The translations under genes were made by a program, and so were the position numbers. A model generated the notes under the pieces. That model was not told the DNA's origin and ran no database searches. It worked only from the letters and a program-made list of their open reading frames with translations. This document shows positions 16,031 to 24,272 of a stretch of 64,000 nt of DNA, one piece after another. The DNA comes from JAPWJZ01 sp965279315 (GTDB lineage Bacteria > Pseudomonadota > Alphaproteobacteria > Micavibrionales > UBA2020), in assembly GCA_965279315.1 (NCBI GenBank), contig OZ257145.1, positions 1,984,001 through 2,048,000 of the forward strand, written 5' to 3'. Within the stretch, counting starts at the first letter, position 1. Every line of letters begins with the position of its first letter.

Positions 16031-16535
16031 AATTCTTTCGTGATAGCAAAAAAAGAGGCATGAGGATAACTACTCGCGGCATAAACACCAAAAACAGACA
16101 GATTATGCTTTCTAGAATAATCCACTGAATGAAAAATTTTAAAGGCGTAAAAAAAACTCGGAACCAAACCGTCGACCAAAACCAAAAGCATAGTGAGCTA
16201 ATAATAAAAACAATGGCGAAAATGCCTTCAATTACACCGTTTAGGGCGTAATCCTCAAAGCGTTGACCTATAAAATCCCAAAGTTCTTTTGCTTTAGGCC
16301 GATTTGAAATGCTTTTGATAGATGATTGGCAAAGATGCAAAAAGAGAAAACTCGCAATAATAGAGATGCATGATGCTACAAGCACGCACTTAAATATTTG
16401 GGAAAAATCCATCCACTTGTCGAAAATGCCGAAGCCACAGACAACAAGTATGGGCGCATATAAATAAGCTGTCCCCAGAAAAGTACATCCGATGATGGCA
16501 AGGAAACGTTCTTTAGAATACGGTTTAATTTGCAA
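15984..16535 (-). CDS. AT-rich orphan membrane protein
   Basis: About 183 residues with three or four membrane segments and no recognised family. The frame runs on upstream into ubiA, so the start is inferred as the TTG at 16535, which has AGAGAG about 10 bases before it. The DNA is clearly richer in A+T than its neighbours, suggesting acquisition by transfer. The 3' end overlaps the MazG-like gene by 47 bp. Confidence 0.55.
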   Translation of the reverse strand: MQIKPYSKERFLAIIGCTFLGTAYLYAPILVVCGFGIFDKWMDFSQIFKCVLVASCISIIASFLFLHLCQSSIKSISNRPKAKELWDFIGQRFEDYALNGVIEGIFAIVFIISSLCFWFWSTVWFRVFFTPLKFFIQWIILESIICLFLVFMPRVVILMPLFLLSRKNSMRDHPAPADDNSAL

Positions 16536-16552
16536 GAAATTATTTCTCTCTG

Positions 16553-17494
16553 TTAAAATCCAAACAGCACCAGCATCAACAACCCGAAATCCCTGTTCGA
16601 CCGGAACTTGGCGAGGCTGCTGTCCGCTTTGTTCATGTTCCAGCTTTGCAGCTGCCACATCGCATGGGCGACGGGGAGGATGATGAGCCATTGGGTGAGG
16701 TGGCTTTCGGCGGCGAAGAATTTGCCGATGCCGAAGCACACCAGCGCGAGGGCGAAGAAGATGCCGACGAAAATCTTGCTGCGGTTGCCGAACAGGCGCG
16801 CGGTCGATTTCACGCCGATGATCGCGTCGTCTTCCTTGTCCTGATGGGCATAGATCGTGTCATAGGCAAGCGTCCACAGGATGCCGCCCAGATAAATCCA
16901 CAGCGGCGGGGAATGCAGCGCGCTGGCCTGCACATCCAGCGTGCCCCTGACCGCCGCCCAGCCCATCAGCGCGCCCCAGTTGAAGGTGAAGCCGAGGAAG
17001 GCCTGCGGCCACCATGTGATGCGCTTCATCAGCGGGTAAATGCCGACCAGCAGCAGCGACAGGAAGCCGAGGAGGATGGTCAGGCGGTTAAAGGTCAGCA
17101 GGATGCCAAGGCTGACCAACAGCAGAATAATCAGGAAAATTGCCGCATGGCGCACCTTGACCTGTTTGGCGGGCAGGGGGCGATGCTTAGTGCGCTCCAC
17201 CCTGGCATCTAGATCGCGGTCCCAGATATCGTTGACCACGCAGCCCGCGCCCCGCATCAGGATCGCGCCGCCTGCGAACATCACCATAATAAAGTAATGA
17301 TGTTTCGTCATATGGGCGAAGCCACCCGCGGCCAAAACAATCGACCACCATCCCGGCAGCAGCAGCAGCCATGTGCCGATCGGCCGGTCGAGCCGCATCA
17401 GCTTGGCATAGGGATGGGCGCGTTTCGGCAAAATGCTGAAAATCGCGGCGCTGTTTTTAATGTCGGTCGCCATTTGTATTGAAGTGTATATCAA
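16553..17494 (-). CDS. ubiA: 4-hydroxybenzoate polyprenyltransferase UbiA
   Basis: A 313-residue intramembrane prenyltransferase. Its first aspartate motif is N-D-I-W-D-R-D-L-D (residues 88-96) and the second is Y-A-H-Q-D-K-E-D-D (about 217). It also has R-L-D-R-P-I-G-T-W-L-L near the N-terminus. It attaches the polyprenyl tail to 4-hydroxybenzoate in ubiquinone synthesis. Two ATGs are possible (17494 and 17473); neither has a clear ribosome-binding site. It is divergent from rsmE with 15 bp between the starts. Confidence 0.93.
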   Translation of the reverse strand: MIYTSIQMATDIKNSAAIFSILPKRAHPYAKLMRLDRPIGTWLLLLPGWWSIVLAAGGFAHMTKHHYFIMVMFAGGAILMRGAGCVVNDIWDRDLDARVERTKHRPLPAKQVKVRHAAIFLIILLLVSLGILLTFNRLTILLGFLSLLLVGIYPLMKRITWWPQAFLGFTFNWGALMGWAAVRGTLDVQASALHSPPLWIYLGGILWTLAYDTIYAHQDKEDDAIIGVKSTARLFGNRSKIFVGIFFALALVCFGIGKFFAAESHLTQWLIILPVAHAMWQLQSWNMNKADSSLAKFRSNRDFGLLMLVLFGF

Positions 17495-17509
17495 TGCTAG
17501 TCTTTTTCA

Positions 17510-18256
17510 ATGACACGCGACGCCCACAAAACCCTCAGCCGCCTTTACGTCCCCGTTGAAAATCTCAGCGGCGGCGAAGAGATTGAATTATCAGAGGGTC
17601 AGCATCATTACCTGAGAAACGTGATGAGGGCGCAGGAGGGCGCGCAGCTGCGCATTTTCAACGGGCGCAACGGCGAATGGCTGGCGCGCATAAAAGAACT
17701 CAGTAAAAAGAAGGTGATCATTTCTTTATTTGAGAAAATAGGTGAACAAACTTCATCCGAAGACATCTGGATCCTTGCATCACCGATCAAAAAAGAAGCC
17801 TTTGATTTCATGGTCGAAAAATCCGCCGAGCTGGGCGCGGCGCAGTTCTTCCCGATCATCTGCGAGCGCACTGTCATCTCCCGCATCAACCGCGAACGGC
17901 TGCAGGCCACGGCAAACGACGCGGCGGAGCAGTGCGAGCGGCTGGACATCATGCAGGTGTCCGACCTTGGCGATCTGGAAGTCCTTTTTGAAACATGGGC
18001 TCCCGGCCGAAAGCTCATCTTCTGCCTTGAGAGGGGCGAAGCGTCACCGCTGGCCGTCACCCTCCAGAAACTGCCCCCCGATACCCCGCTGGCCATCTTA
18101 ATAGGGCCGGAGGGCGGTTTTACAGAAGCGGAGATCGCGTTTATCCGCCAGCAGCCCTTTGCCCTGCCCGTGTCGCTGGGCACGCGTATATTAAAGGCAG
18201 AGACGGCGGCAGTTGCGGCCTTGGCAATAGCACAGTCTTGGGCGCAAAAAGCCTGA
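17510..18256 (+). CDS. rsmE: 16S rRNA (uracil1498-N3)-methyltransferase RsmE
   Basis: A 248-residue SPOUT-class enzyme. It has the N-terminal PUA-like domain with H-H-Y-L-R-N-V-M-R and the C-terminal knot motifs I-G-P-E-G-G-F-T-E-A-E and L-G-T-R-I-L-K-A-E-T-A. It methylates U1498 of 16S rRNA in the assembled small subunit using SAM. The length is normal for the family. Confidence 0.95.
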   Translation: MTRDAHKTLSRLYVPVENLSGGEEIELSEGQHHYLRNVMRAQEGAQLRIFNGRNGEWLARIKELSKKKVIISLFEKIGEQTSSEDIWILASPIKKEAFDFMVEKSAELGAAQFFPIICERTVISRINRERLQATANDAAEQCERLDIMQVSDLGDLEVLFETWAPGRKLIFCLERGEASPLAVTLQKLPPDTPLAILIGPEGGFTEAEIAFIRQQPFALPVSLGTRILKAETAAVAALAIAQSWAQKA

Positions 18257-18289
18257 TATTGTAATAATATTACTCAAATCGTTTAAGGA

Positions 18290-18317
18290 TTGACATAAGC
18301 ACCTCTTTCCGTATAGA
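18290..18317 (+). promoter_or_regulatory. promoter upstream of gshA
   Basis: TTGACA (18290-18295), a 16-bp spacer, TATAGA (18312-18317). It predicts a leader of about 100 nt before the gshA start at 18426. Confidence 0.65.
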
Positions 18318-18425
18318 TTGGGGCATCTGTCATTTTTTCCAGATTCAACGACACGGTCAACGTGCGAGGAAGCTGTGGCAGGGAGCATCAAAATGAAATT
18401 TAATGCGCAAAAGAGTGTGTGAATT

Positions 18426-19940
18426 ATGTCCAGTGCCAGCAAAGTCGATCAAAAACCGATCGAAAGCAAACGCGAACTTATCGAATGGTTCGAAGGCGGT
18501 AACACGCCCAACGAAAAACGCCTGATCGGCGTCGAACACGAAAAAGCCCCGTTTTACCTCGCCGACAACCAGCCCGTGCCCTTCAAGGGTGAAAACGGCC
18601 GTGCCGGCATCGAGGATTTCATCGCCAAGATGGTCGCCGAGCGCGGCTGGAGCGCAGCTGCGCCCGAAAACGGCATCGTGCTGTCCGTTGAAAAAGACAA
18701 TACCAACTGGACGTTCGAGCCCGCAGGCCAGATGGAGCTGGGCGGCGCGCCGCTGAAAAACGTGCACCAGAACGCCGACGAGACCGACCGTTCGATCAAT
18801 GAATCCGTCGCGGTGACGGCGGAACTGGGTTACGGCATGCTGGCGATGGGTTTCCATCCGACGCATTTGTCCAAAGACCTGCCGCTGATGCCGAAATAGC
18901 GTTATCAGGCGCTGTTCGACTGGTTTGCGGAGAAAAAATTCCCGACCGCCGCAGATGTGGCGTCGTCCACCTCCACCGTGCAGGTCAACCTCGGCTACCA
19001 GTCTGAATCCGACATGGTAAAGATGCTGCGCGTGTCGCTGTCGCTGCAGCCCATTGCCGTGTCGATGTTCGCGACGTCCCCGTTTGAAAAGGGCGAATTG
19101 TCGGGCTATCAATCCACCCGCAGCCATAAACTGCACAAGAGCATGGGCGGACGCTACGGCTTCATGCTGCCGATCGCGTTCGATGACGGTTTCGGTTTTG
19201 AAATGTTCACCGATTACGCGCTGAACACGATGCCGATGCTGGGCGTGTACAAAGGCACCAACTTCCTCGATGCCAAGGGCGCGATGTTCCAGGACTTCAT
19301 GGACGGCAACCTCGGCATCCTGCCCGGCCAGCGCGCCAATATCGGCGACTGGCAGAACCACCTGAACACGATCTGGCCGGAAGTGCGCGTGCGCCGCTTC
19401 CTCGAAATGCGCGGCACCGATGTGGGCCCGCAGGAGATGATCAAGGCGCTGCCCGCATTCTGGGTCGGCCTGCTGTACGATAAACAATCGCTGGATGCCG
19501 CCTATGAAATGGTCAAGGACTGGGACAACCAGGACCGTGATTTCCTGCGCAGCATGACGCCGGGACACGGCATGCAAACCCCCTTCATGGGCACGACCGT
19601 GCAGGAAATCGCCAAGAACGCGCTGGCGCTGTCCGAAGAAGGCCTGAAACGCCGCGCTGTGCTGAACGCACAAGGCCAGGACGAAACCGTCTACCTCGAG
19701 CCCCTGAAGGAAATCGTTTCCAGCGGCCGCAACTGGGCGCAGCGCCTCGAGGAAAAATTCCTCGGCGAATGGAAAGGCGACATCAACCGCGCCTTCGTGG
19801 AAATGAACTACGCCAACAACCCGTCGGTGCTGAAGGCAAATAACGGCCTGTCCGTCGCGGCCAATGCCAACACCATCGCCGTCGCGCCCAAAAAACTGGT
19901 GCTGCCCGGCGACAAGGATTTCAAGATGCCCAAGCAGTAA
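18426..19940 (+). pseudogene. gshA: glutamate-cysteine ligase gshA, interrupted by an in-frame amber codon
   Basis: The reading frame codes for a plant-type (GCS2) glutamate-cysteine ligase, the first enzyme of glutathione synthesis. Motifs include I-G-V-E-H-E-K, G-G-A-P-L-K-N-V-H-Q and S-T-V-Q-V-N-L-G-Y-Q. The frame is the same before and after a TAG at 18897-18899, which sits in M-P-K-(TAG)-R-Y-Q; family members have one ordinary residue at this place. One base change from GAG, AAG, CAG, TCG or TGG would produce it. Both halves are otherwise intact, so the mutation is recent, a sequencing error, or suppressed. The halves are 157 and, from the first ATG, 327 codons. Confidence 0.85.
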
Positions 19941-19958
19941 GGCCAGCCTGACCCAACA

Positions 19959-19994
19959 AAAAACCCCGCAAGGTTCTTGCGGGGTTTTTTGTTT
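19959..19994 (+). terminator. terminator of gshA
   Basis: The stem AACCCCGCAAG pairs with CTTGCGGGGTT, followed by a six-T tract. It begins about 20 bp after the gshA stop. Confidence 0.9.
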
Positions 19995-19996
19995 AT

Positions 19997-20046
19997 CCCC
20001 TCTCCCGCGCATGTGTTACATGCAAAGCATGTGACGGGAGAGGGGG
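19997..20046. repeat. CCCCTCTCCCGC palindromic repeat, family D copy 1
   Basis: CCCCTCTCCCG and CGGGAGAGGGG arms enclose an inner palindrome around ACATGCAAAGCATGT. It is nearly identical to the copy at 20802-20851. Confidence 0.75.
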
Positions 20047-20113
20047 GTACATAGGGCCACTCGACAACTCATCCCCACAGGCTATGATCGCGTTGCACAT
20101 GAAAGGATTCCCC

Positions 20114-20677
20114 ATGGCCAAACTCGTCTTCGGCATGAACCAGTCCCTCGACGGCTATGTCGACCATACGGGCTTCGCGCCCGGGCCCACGCTGTTCCGG
20201 CATTTTGTCGAAGAGGCAAAGGCGCAGGCGGGCAGCATCTATGGCCGCAAAATTTACGAGATCATGCGGTATTGGGATGACGAACATCCCGAATGGGATG
20301 CGGCGGAACGCGACTTCGCGGCGGCATGGCGCAGGCAGCATAAATGGGTCGCCTCCCGCACGCTGACCTCCCTCGGCCCGAACGCGACGCTGCTCGGCAA
20401 TGATCTCGAAGGCGAAATCCGCAAGCTGAAGGCGGAGCGGGACGGGGAGATCGAAGTCGCAGGGCCCGATTTCGCGCAAACCCTCACGCAGCTTGGCCTG
20501 ATCGACGAATACCGCATCTACCTGCATCCGGTCGTGCTGGGAACCGGCAACCCCTATTTCGCCGCCGCCCGCCCGCCGCTGCGGCTGGTGAGCCATGATG
20601 TGATGGGGGATGGCGTGATCCGCCTCAGTTACGTTCCCGCTGCTATCCCCTCTCCCGCGCTTGCGGGAGAGGGCTAG
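20114..20677 (+). CDS. dihydrofolate reductase/RibD C-terminal-like protein
   Basis: About 187 residues. The start at 20114 (M-A-K-L-V-F-G-M-N) follows AAAGGA by 8 bases. The N-terminal strand-turn M-N-Q-S-L-D-G-Y-V-D, the middle G-R-K-I-Y-E-I-M and the later Y-L-H-P-V-V-L-G-T-G-N-P-Y-F are typical of small RibD-C/YyaP-like reductases using NAD(P)H. The substrate is unknown. The last residues (P-S-P-A-L-A-G-E-G) are coded by a family D repeat, so the natural C-terminus was replaced or extended by it. Confidence 0.85.
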   Translation: MAKLVFGMNQSLDGYVDHTGFAPGPTLFRHFVEEAKAQAGSIYGRKIYEIMRYWDDEHPEWDAAERDFAAAWRRQHKWVASRTLTSLGPNATLLGNDLEGEIRKLKAERDGEIEVAGPDFAQTLTQLGLIDEYRIYLHPVVLGTGNPYFAAARPPLRLVSHDVMGDGVIRLSYVPAAIPSPALAGEG

Positions 20678-20778
20678 GGAGAGGGTGGCGCACCGCACGT
20701 AATCGTTGCCGCCCTTCTGCGACGATTACCTCCGTTCTTCACCCTCTCCCCAACCCTCTCCCGCACGCGGGAGAGGGG
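20643..20778. repeat. compound CCCTCTCCCGC repeat, family D copies 2 and 3
   Basis: Two inverted units face each other: CCCTCTCCCGCGCTTGCGGG at the left end (20647 onward) and the unit ending GCGGGAGAGGGGG at the right. GGGAGAGGGTG near 20680 pairs with CACCCTCTCCC near 20740. The left unit overlaps the 3' end of the reductase gene. Confidence 0.7.
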
Positions 20779-20801
20779 GCGATATCGCGCCGTTTCCTTA
20801 G

Positions 20802-20851
20802 TCCCCTCTCCCGCGCATGTTTTACATGCAAAGCATGTGACGGGAGAGGGG
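20802..20851. repeat. CCCCTCTCCCGC palindromic repeat, family D copy 4
   Basis: It differs from copy 1 at only about one inner base (ATGTTTTACATG against ATGTGTTACATG). It is directly followed by a terminator hairpin. Confidence 0.75.
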
Positions 20852-20852
20852 T

Positions 20853-20892
20853 CAACAAAAAACCCCGCAGAAAACCGCGGGGTTTTTTGTTG
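20853..20892. terminator. bidirectional terminator between convergent genes
   Basis: A 16-bp perfect stem, CAACAAAAAACCCCGC paired with its complement around AGAAAACC. A/T-rich arms give a T-run on either strand. It lies between the reductase gene (+) and the orphan gene ending at 20909 (-). Confidence 0.85.
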
Positions 20893-20908
20893 TCGTACTG
20901 TCCTGTTT

Positions 20909-22210
20909 TTACGGGCGGAACGCGGCGGGTTTTTTGCCGAGATTGAGGGTGGTGGAACCCGCTTCCTGCGTGCCGACGATCTTGCCGATCATCTTTTTCA
21001 CGTCGTCGTTGTCGAGGAAGGTATCGCGCGAGGTCTGGATCGCGGTCGACACGTTCATGGTGCCTGCGTTGTTGTTCAGGATGCTTTCGACGACGCCGTT
21101 GGTGTGGCCTTTCACAAGGTCACGCAATTCCTTGCGCTGCTCGTGGGTCATTTTGCCCATGTTCTCATGATCCATGCCAGCCTGCTTATTGCGCCATACA
21201 TACATCTGCGCAATATGGACATGCTCGGCCTTGGACGTGCCGTTATGCTTGAGGCGGCAGACGGCAGCGCCCTCATTGAACGATGCCGCGGCGCGGAAGG
21301 CTTCATCTTTCTCGAAGGCGTTGCCCATCGCGGAGGCGACGGAGTCAGCGGCCACTCTCTGCGCGCTGGCCTCGGCCATTGCCGAGATGCCGGTGGTCGT
21401 GGCCGATGCAGCGGCAACGCCGCCGCCAATAACTGCAACGCCGCCGCTGATAACAGGCGCGCCAACCTCGAGAGCGTTTGCAGAGGGCTTGATGCCGCTG
21501 GGGTCGTCTGATTTGCTGACCAGGCTGCCGGCCAGCGAGACGCGGTCGACAACATCTTCCTGCGCGCTGAAGGCCTTGTTGATTTCGTCGTTGATCAGTT
21601 CCTTGACCTGTTCGGTCATTTTCAGGACGCTTGCGCCGTCTTTTTCGAGGCCGGCCATAAGCGGGATGACGCTGACGCCGTCCGCCAGCGTGATGATGCC
21701 CTTCGCCATGTCGAAGAGGTCGCCCGACGCGGATTTATAATTGCCGTTCGCGTATTCGTAACCGTACTGGTCGTAGGTACCGCCGAAGGCGTCGCGATAG
21801 GTGCCGCCCATGATATAGCCGCCGAACAGGTCGGCTTCCTGCACGCCCTGGCGCGTTTCGCCGTTGTCGGGGCGGGACTGGTTGCGCATGAAGGCATCGT
21901 AGGTCATGCCGCCGAAGAACGCCGCGCCGACTTTTTTCGACGGGTCTTCCTGTGCGGTTTCGAATTGCGATGTCGCCACCTGCTTGGCGTGGACTTTTTC
22001 CTCTTCCGCGCGGCGTGTGCGGATCATCAATATTGCTTCGGCGTCGCTCATGCGGTCATTGCCGCGAAAGCGGGAGCGCACGAATTCAACGTCGCCGGAA
22101 AGGATGGCGGAGAAAAGATCTGAGTCGACCGAGCCAAGGTCCAGCGGCTTGTCCGCCGAGATAAAGATACCCTTGGAAGCAGGTTCCTGCGTTTCCGTTT
22201 TCTCGGTCAT
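20909..22210 (-). CDS. hypothetical protein, 433 aa
   Basis: No family is recognised. The start at 22210 (M-T-E-K-T-E) has AAAGGG upstream; a start at 22255 is weaker. The N-terminal 150 residues are charged. The middle holds a Gly/Tyr-rich stretch (G-G-Y-I-M-G-G-T-Y). Residues about 255-285 form a Gly/Val/Ala-rich hydrophobic segment that could insert in a membrane. The end reads L-N-L-G-K-K-P-A-A-F-R-P, faintly like the tails at 25-30 kb. The segment S-R-F-R-G-N-D-R is coded by half of a palindromic repeat. Confidence 0.7.
   Translation of the reverse strand: MTEKTETQEPASKGIFISADKPLDLGSVDSDLFSAILSGDVEFVRSRFRGNDRMSDAEAILMIRTRRAEEEKVHAKQVATSQFETAQEDPSKKVGAAFFGGMTYDAFMRNQSRPDNGETRQGVQEADLFGGYIMGGTYRDAFGGTYDQYGYEYANGNYKSASGDLFDMAKGIITLADGVSVIPLMAGLEKDGASVLKMTEQVKELINDEINKAFSAQEDVVDRVSLAGSLVSKSDDPSGIKPSANALEVGAPVISGGVAVIGGGVAAASATTTGISAMAEASAQRVAADSVASAMGNAFEKDEAFRAAASFNEGAAVCRLKHNGTSKAEHVHIAQMYVWRNKQAGMDHENMGKMTHEQRKELRDLVKGHTNGVVESILNNNAGTMNVSTAIQTSRDTFLDNDDVKKMIGKIVGTQEAGSTTLNLGKKPAAFRP
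22055..22078. repeat. half of a family B palindrome inside a coding region
   Basis: GTCATTGCCGCGAAAGCGGG (22055-22074) matches the left arm of the intergenic repeat at 32811 except for one base. Read on the minus strand it codes for R-F-R-G-N-D-R in frame with the host gene. Confidence 0.6.
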
Positions 22211-22513
22211 ATTCTGCCCTTTATTCGCGTCTTTTTCGTCCAGAAAAGTCCCCATAACCCAACTTTCTGAAAATTTATGTCTGACATAATACTATCATGG
22301 TTGCCATATTGTGTGAAAGTGGATGCTATTTTACTGTTTAATATCATGCGCTTATCAAATTAATATTTTAGGGAAAGACGTTAAGGTAACTAAATTAGTT
22401 AACGCGCAAAAAACCCGCCAGAAGCGGGGTTTTTTGAGGTGCATATGCGCCCATTAAAGGGATTGGCGCGATTCCTTTTCGCGCCAAAGGTTAACGGCGG
22501 TGAGGAGGATAAA
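22211..22513. other. AT-rich intergenic region
   Basis: No gene is seen. The right part holds the nitronate monooxygenase terminator (22408-22435). The left part (22256-22390) is AT-rich and probably carries the minus-strand promoter of the orphan gene, but no clear -35/-10 pair stands out. Confidence 0.5.
22408..22435 (-). terminator. terminator of the nitronate monooxygenase gene
   Basis: AAAAAACCCGC and GCGGGGTTTTTT arms with a short loop; on the minus strand the hairpin ends in a six-T run. It lies about 80 bp after the stop at 22514. Confidence 0.8.
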
Positions 22514-23542
22514 TCAGCCGAATTTGGGCGGTTTAGGCTTGGGGTGCCGGGCGGCGGGGATGATGCCCAGTTTCACGGCGATCTCGCGCTTGGCGGCCGT
22601 GTATTCCCTTTTCAGGCGCGCAGCCAGTTCGGCGACGCTGGGGATGTCATTTATATGGCTGACGGTCTGCCCCGCAGCCCAGACATGTTTCCATGCTTTC
22701 GATTTTTCGCCGGGTGCGGGCACGATGCGCGGGGCGGCTGTGCCTTCCTTGCGGATTTTTTCAGGGTCGAAGCCTTCCTTCACCATGCTGTCCTTCAGGA
22801 AGTTCGCGGGCTGCGCGGTGAAAGCGGAGGTATATATAATGTCGGCAGCGGTGCTGTCGACGATCATCTGCTTGTAGGCGGGGTCTGCACGCGACTCTTT
22901 GGTGGCGAGGAAGCGCGTGCCCATGATGGCGAAATCCGCGCCGATGCTTTCCGCCGCCGCGATATCGCGGCCTGTCGCAAGCCCGCCCGCGAGCGCAATC
23001 GGCCCGTCGAAAATGCGGCGCAATTCATTGACGAAAACGAAGGGGTTCATGGTGCTGCCCTGGCCGCCGCCGCCCGCCGTGATGGCGATCAGCCCGTCGG
23101 CGCCCGCGTCAATCGCGCGCTTGGCTTCGGCGAGGTTCGCGACGTCATGCAGCACGATGCCGCCATAGGCGTGGATTTTTTCGATCTGCTCGCGGCTGGC
23201 CTCCGCCGATGCCATCACGATCGGTACGCGGTGCTTGATCACAACGTCGAGGTCGGCATCGATGCGCGCATTGTTGTTGAAGATCAGGTTGGCGGCATAG
23301 GGCGCGATTTTCGCGGCCGGATTGTCGCGCTTCATTTTCGCGATGCCGCTGTCGATTTCGGTCAGCCAGTCGTCATAGCCTTGCGTCGTGTACTGGCCGA
23401 AAGCGGGGATTGACCCGACAATGCCTTCCCTGACGGAGGCCAGCACCAGTTCGGGCACGGAATTGAGGAACAGCGGCGCAACGATCAACGGCAACGAAGT
23501 TGCGTCTTTCAGTCGTTGGGTCACATCCGGGTTTGCTGCCAT
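22514..23542 (-). CDS. nitronate monooxygenase (2-nitropropane dioxygenase-like)
   Basis: A 342-residue FMN-binding TIM barrel. Typical strings are P-L-I-V-A-P-L-F, G-A-D-G-L-I-A-I-T-A-G-G-G-G-Q-G, P-I-A-L-A-G-G-L-A-T-G and G-A-D-F-A-I-M-G-T-R-F-L-A-T. The family oxidises alkyl nitronates such as propionate 3-nitronate. It is a single gene with its own terminator. Confidence 0.9.
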   Translation of the reverse strand: MAANPDVTQRLKDATSLPLIVAPLFLNSVPELVLASVREGIVGSIPAFGQYTTQGYDDWLTEIDSGIAKMKRDNPAAKIAPYAANLIFNNNARIDADLDVVIKHRVPIVMASAEASREQIEKIHAYGGIVLHDVANLAEAKRAIDAGADGLIAITAGGGGQGSTMNPFVFVNELRRIFDGPIALAGGLATGRDIAAAESIGADFAIMGTRFLATKESRADPAYKQMIVDSTAADIIYTSAFTAQPANFLKDSMVKEGFDPEKIRKEGTAAPRIVPAPGEKSKAWKHVWAAGQTVSHINDIPSVAELAARLKREYTAAKREIAVKLGIIPAARHPKPKPPKFG

Positions 23543-23590
23543 GCAAAAACACTAACGGGATTATGGCATGTCGTCAAATGATTCCTGATG

Positions 23591-24196
23591 TCAGAGCAGC
23601 GCGCTCGCAACCGCCAGATATTGCAGCGATGTTTTGTAATAAACGAAAAGCCGTTTCTGGAACGGGTAGAGCGTCCACACCTTCAGGCTCTGCGCGGGCG
23701 CCCATCCGTCGCCGAGGCGGAATTTGTTCGACGTGACCAGCGTGCCGGGCTTCAGCTCCGCGTGCAGCTTCTTGCCGAGCTTGTCGAGCTGGTAGAAAAA
23801 CAGCACCACCGCGCCGGCATCGCGGATGTCATGCGTGAACACATCGGCGTTTTTGTAATCGAGGTTGTCGATCTTCATCTGCTTCTTCATCAGCATCGAC
23901 CATTCATAGGACGGGCCGGAAATTTCGATGCCGATGACTTTCGCCTGCGGCATCGCGCGCGCGATCTGGCGGGCGAAGAGGCCGTTGCCCGAACCAAGGT
24001 CGTAAATGATATACGGCTGCGTGCGGTCGGCGCGCGCCGCTTCATGTTCCTGTAGCAGCGCGATGATTTTTTTGCGGATGGCGGGGGCGGTGCGGATGTT
24101 CGGGATGCCGCGGTTGAACACCAGAATGTTCACGTTCCACAGCAGCAGGAACAGCGCGGTCACGAACAGGCAATCCAGAAACAGTTCGAAAGCCAA
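23591..24196 (-). CDS. membrane-anchored class I SAM methyltransferase
   Basis: About 201 residues. An N-terminal membrane segment (L-F-V-T-A-L-F-L-L-L-W) is followed by a SAM-binding motif Y-D-L-G-S-G-N-G-L-F-A-R and I-G-I-E-I-S. The layout resembles FAM173-type lysine methyltransferases, but that is inference. The start is uncertain: a GTG at 24253 lies inside a terminator-like hairpin, so the TTG at 24196, with GGGGGA 7 bases upstream, is preferred. Confidence 0.75.
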   Translation of the reverse strand: MAFELFLDCLFVTALFLLLWNVNILVFNRGIPNIRTAPAIRKKIIALLQEHEAARADRTQPYIIYDLGSGNGLFARQIARAMPQAKVIGIEISGPSYEWSMLMKKQMKIDNLDYKNADVFTHDIRDAGAVVLFFYQLDKLGKKLHAELKPGTLVTSNKFRLGDGWAPAQSLKVWTLYPFQKRLFVYYKTSLQYLAVASALL

Positions 24197-24220
24197 TAAA
24201 CGATCCCCCAAATGAAACGC

Positions 24221-24250
24221 CGCCTTCCGATTATAACCGGAAAGCGGCGT
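24221..24250 (-). terminator. probable terminator of the aldo/keto reductase gene
   Basis: ACGCCGCCTTCCG and CGGAAAGCGGCGT form a stem with one mismatch. On the minus strand it is followed by TTTCATTT. It lies 23 bp after the reductase stop. Confidence 0.6.
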
Positions 24251-24272
24251 CACACGGTCAACTATATTAAAG

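Noticed and set aside
15984..16739. 251-residue version of the AT-rich membrane protein
   Set aside because: Its first 60 or so residues are the out-of-frame shadow of ubiA. The composition shift and a ribosome-binding site place the start near 16535.
18897..18899. TAG in gshA as pyrrolysine or a reassigned codon
   Set aside because: Other genes in the window end with TAG at natural positions, and no Pyl machinery is visible. Mutation or error is simpler.
18357..20012. 551-codon frame opposite gshA
   Set aside because: It is the antisense frame of gshA with biased composition. The sense strand carries clear glutamate-cysteine ligase motifs on both sides of the amber codon.
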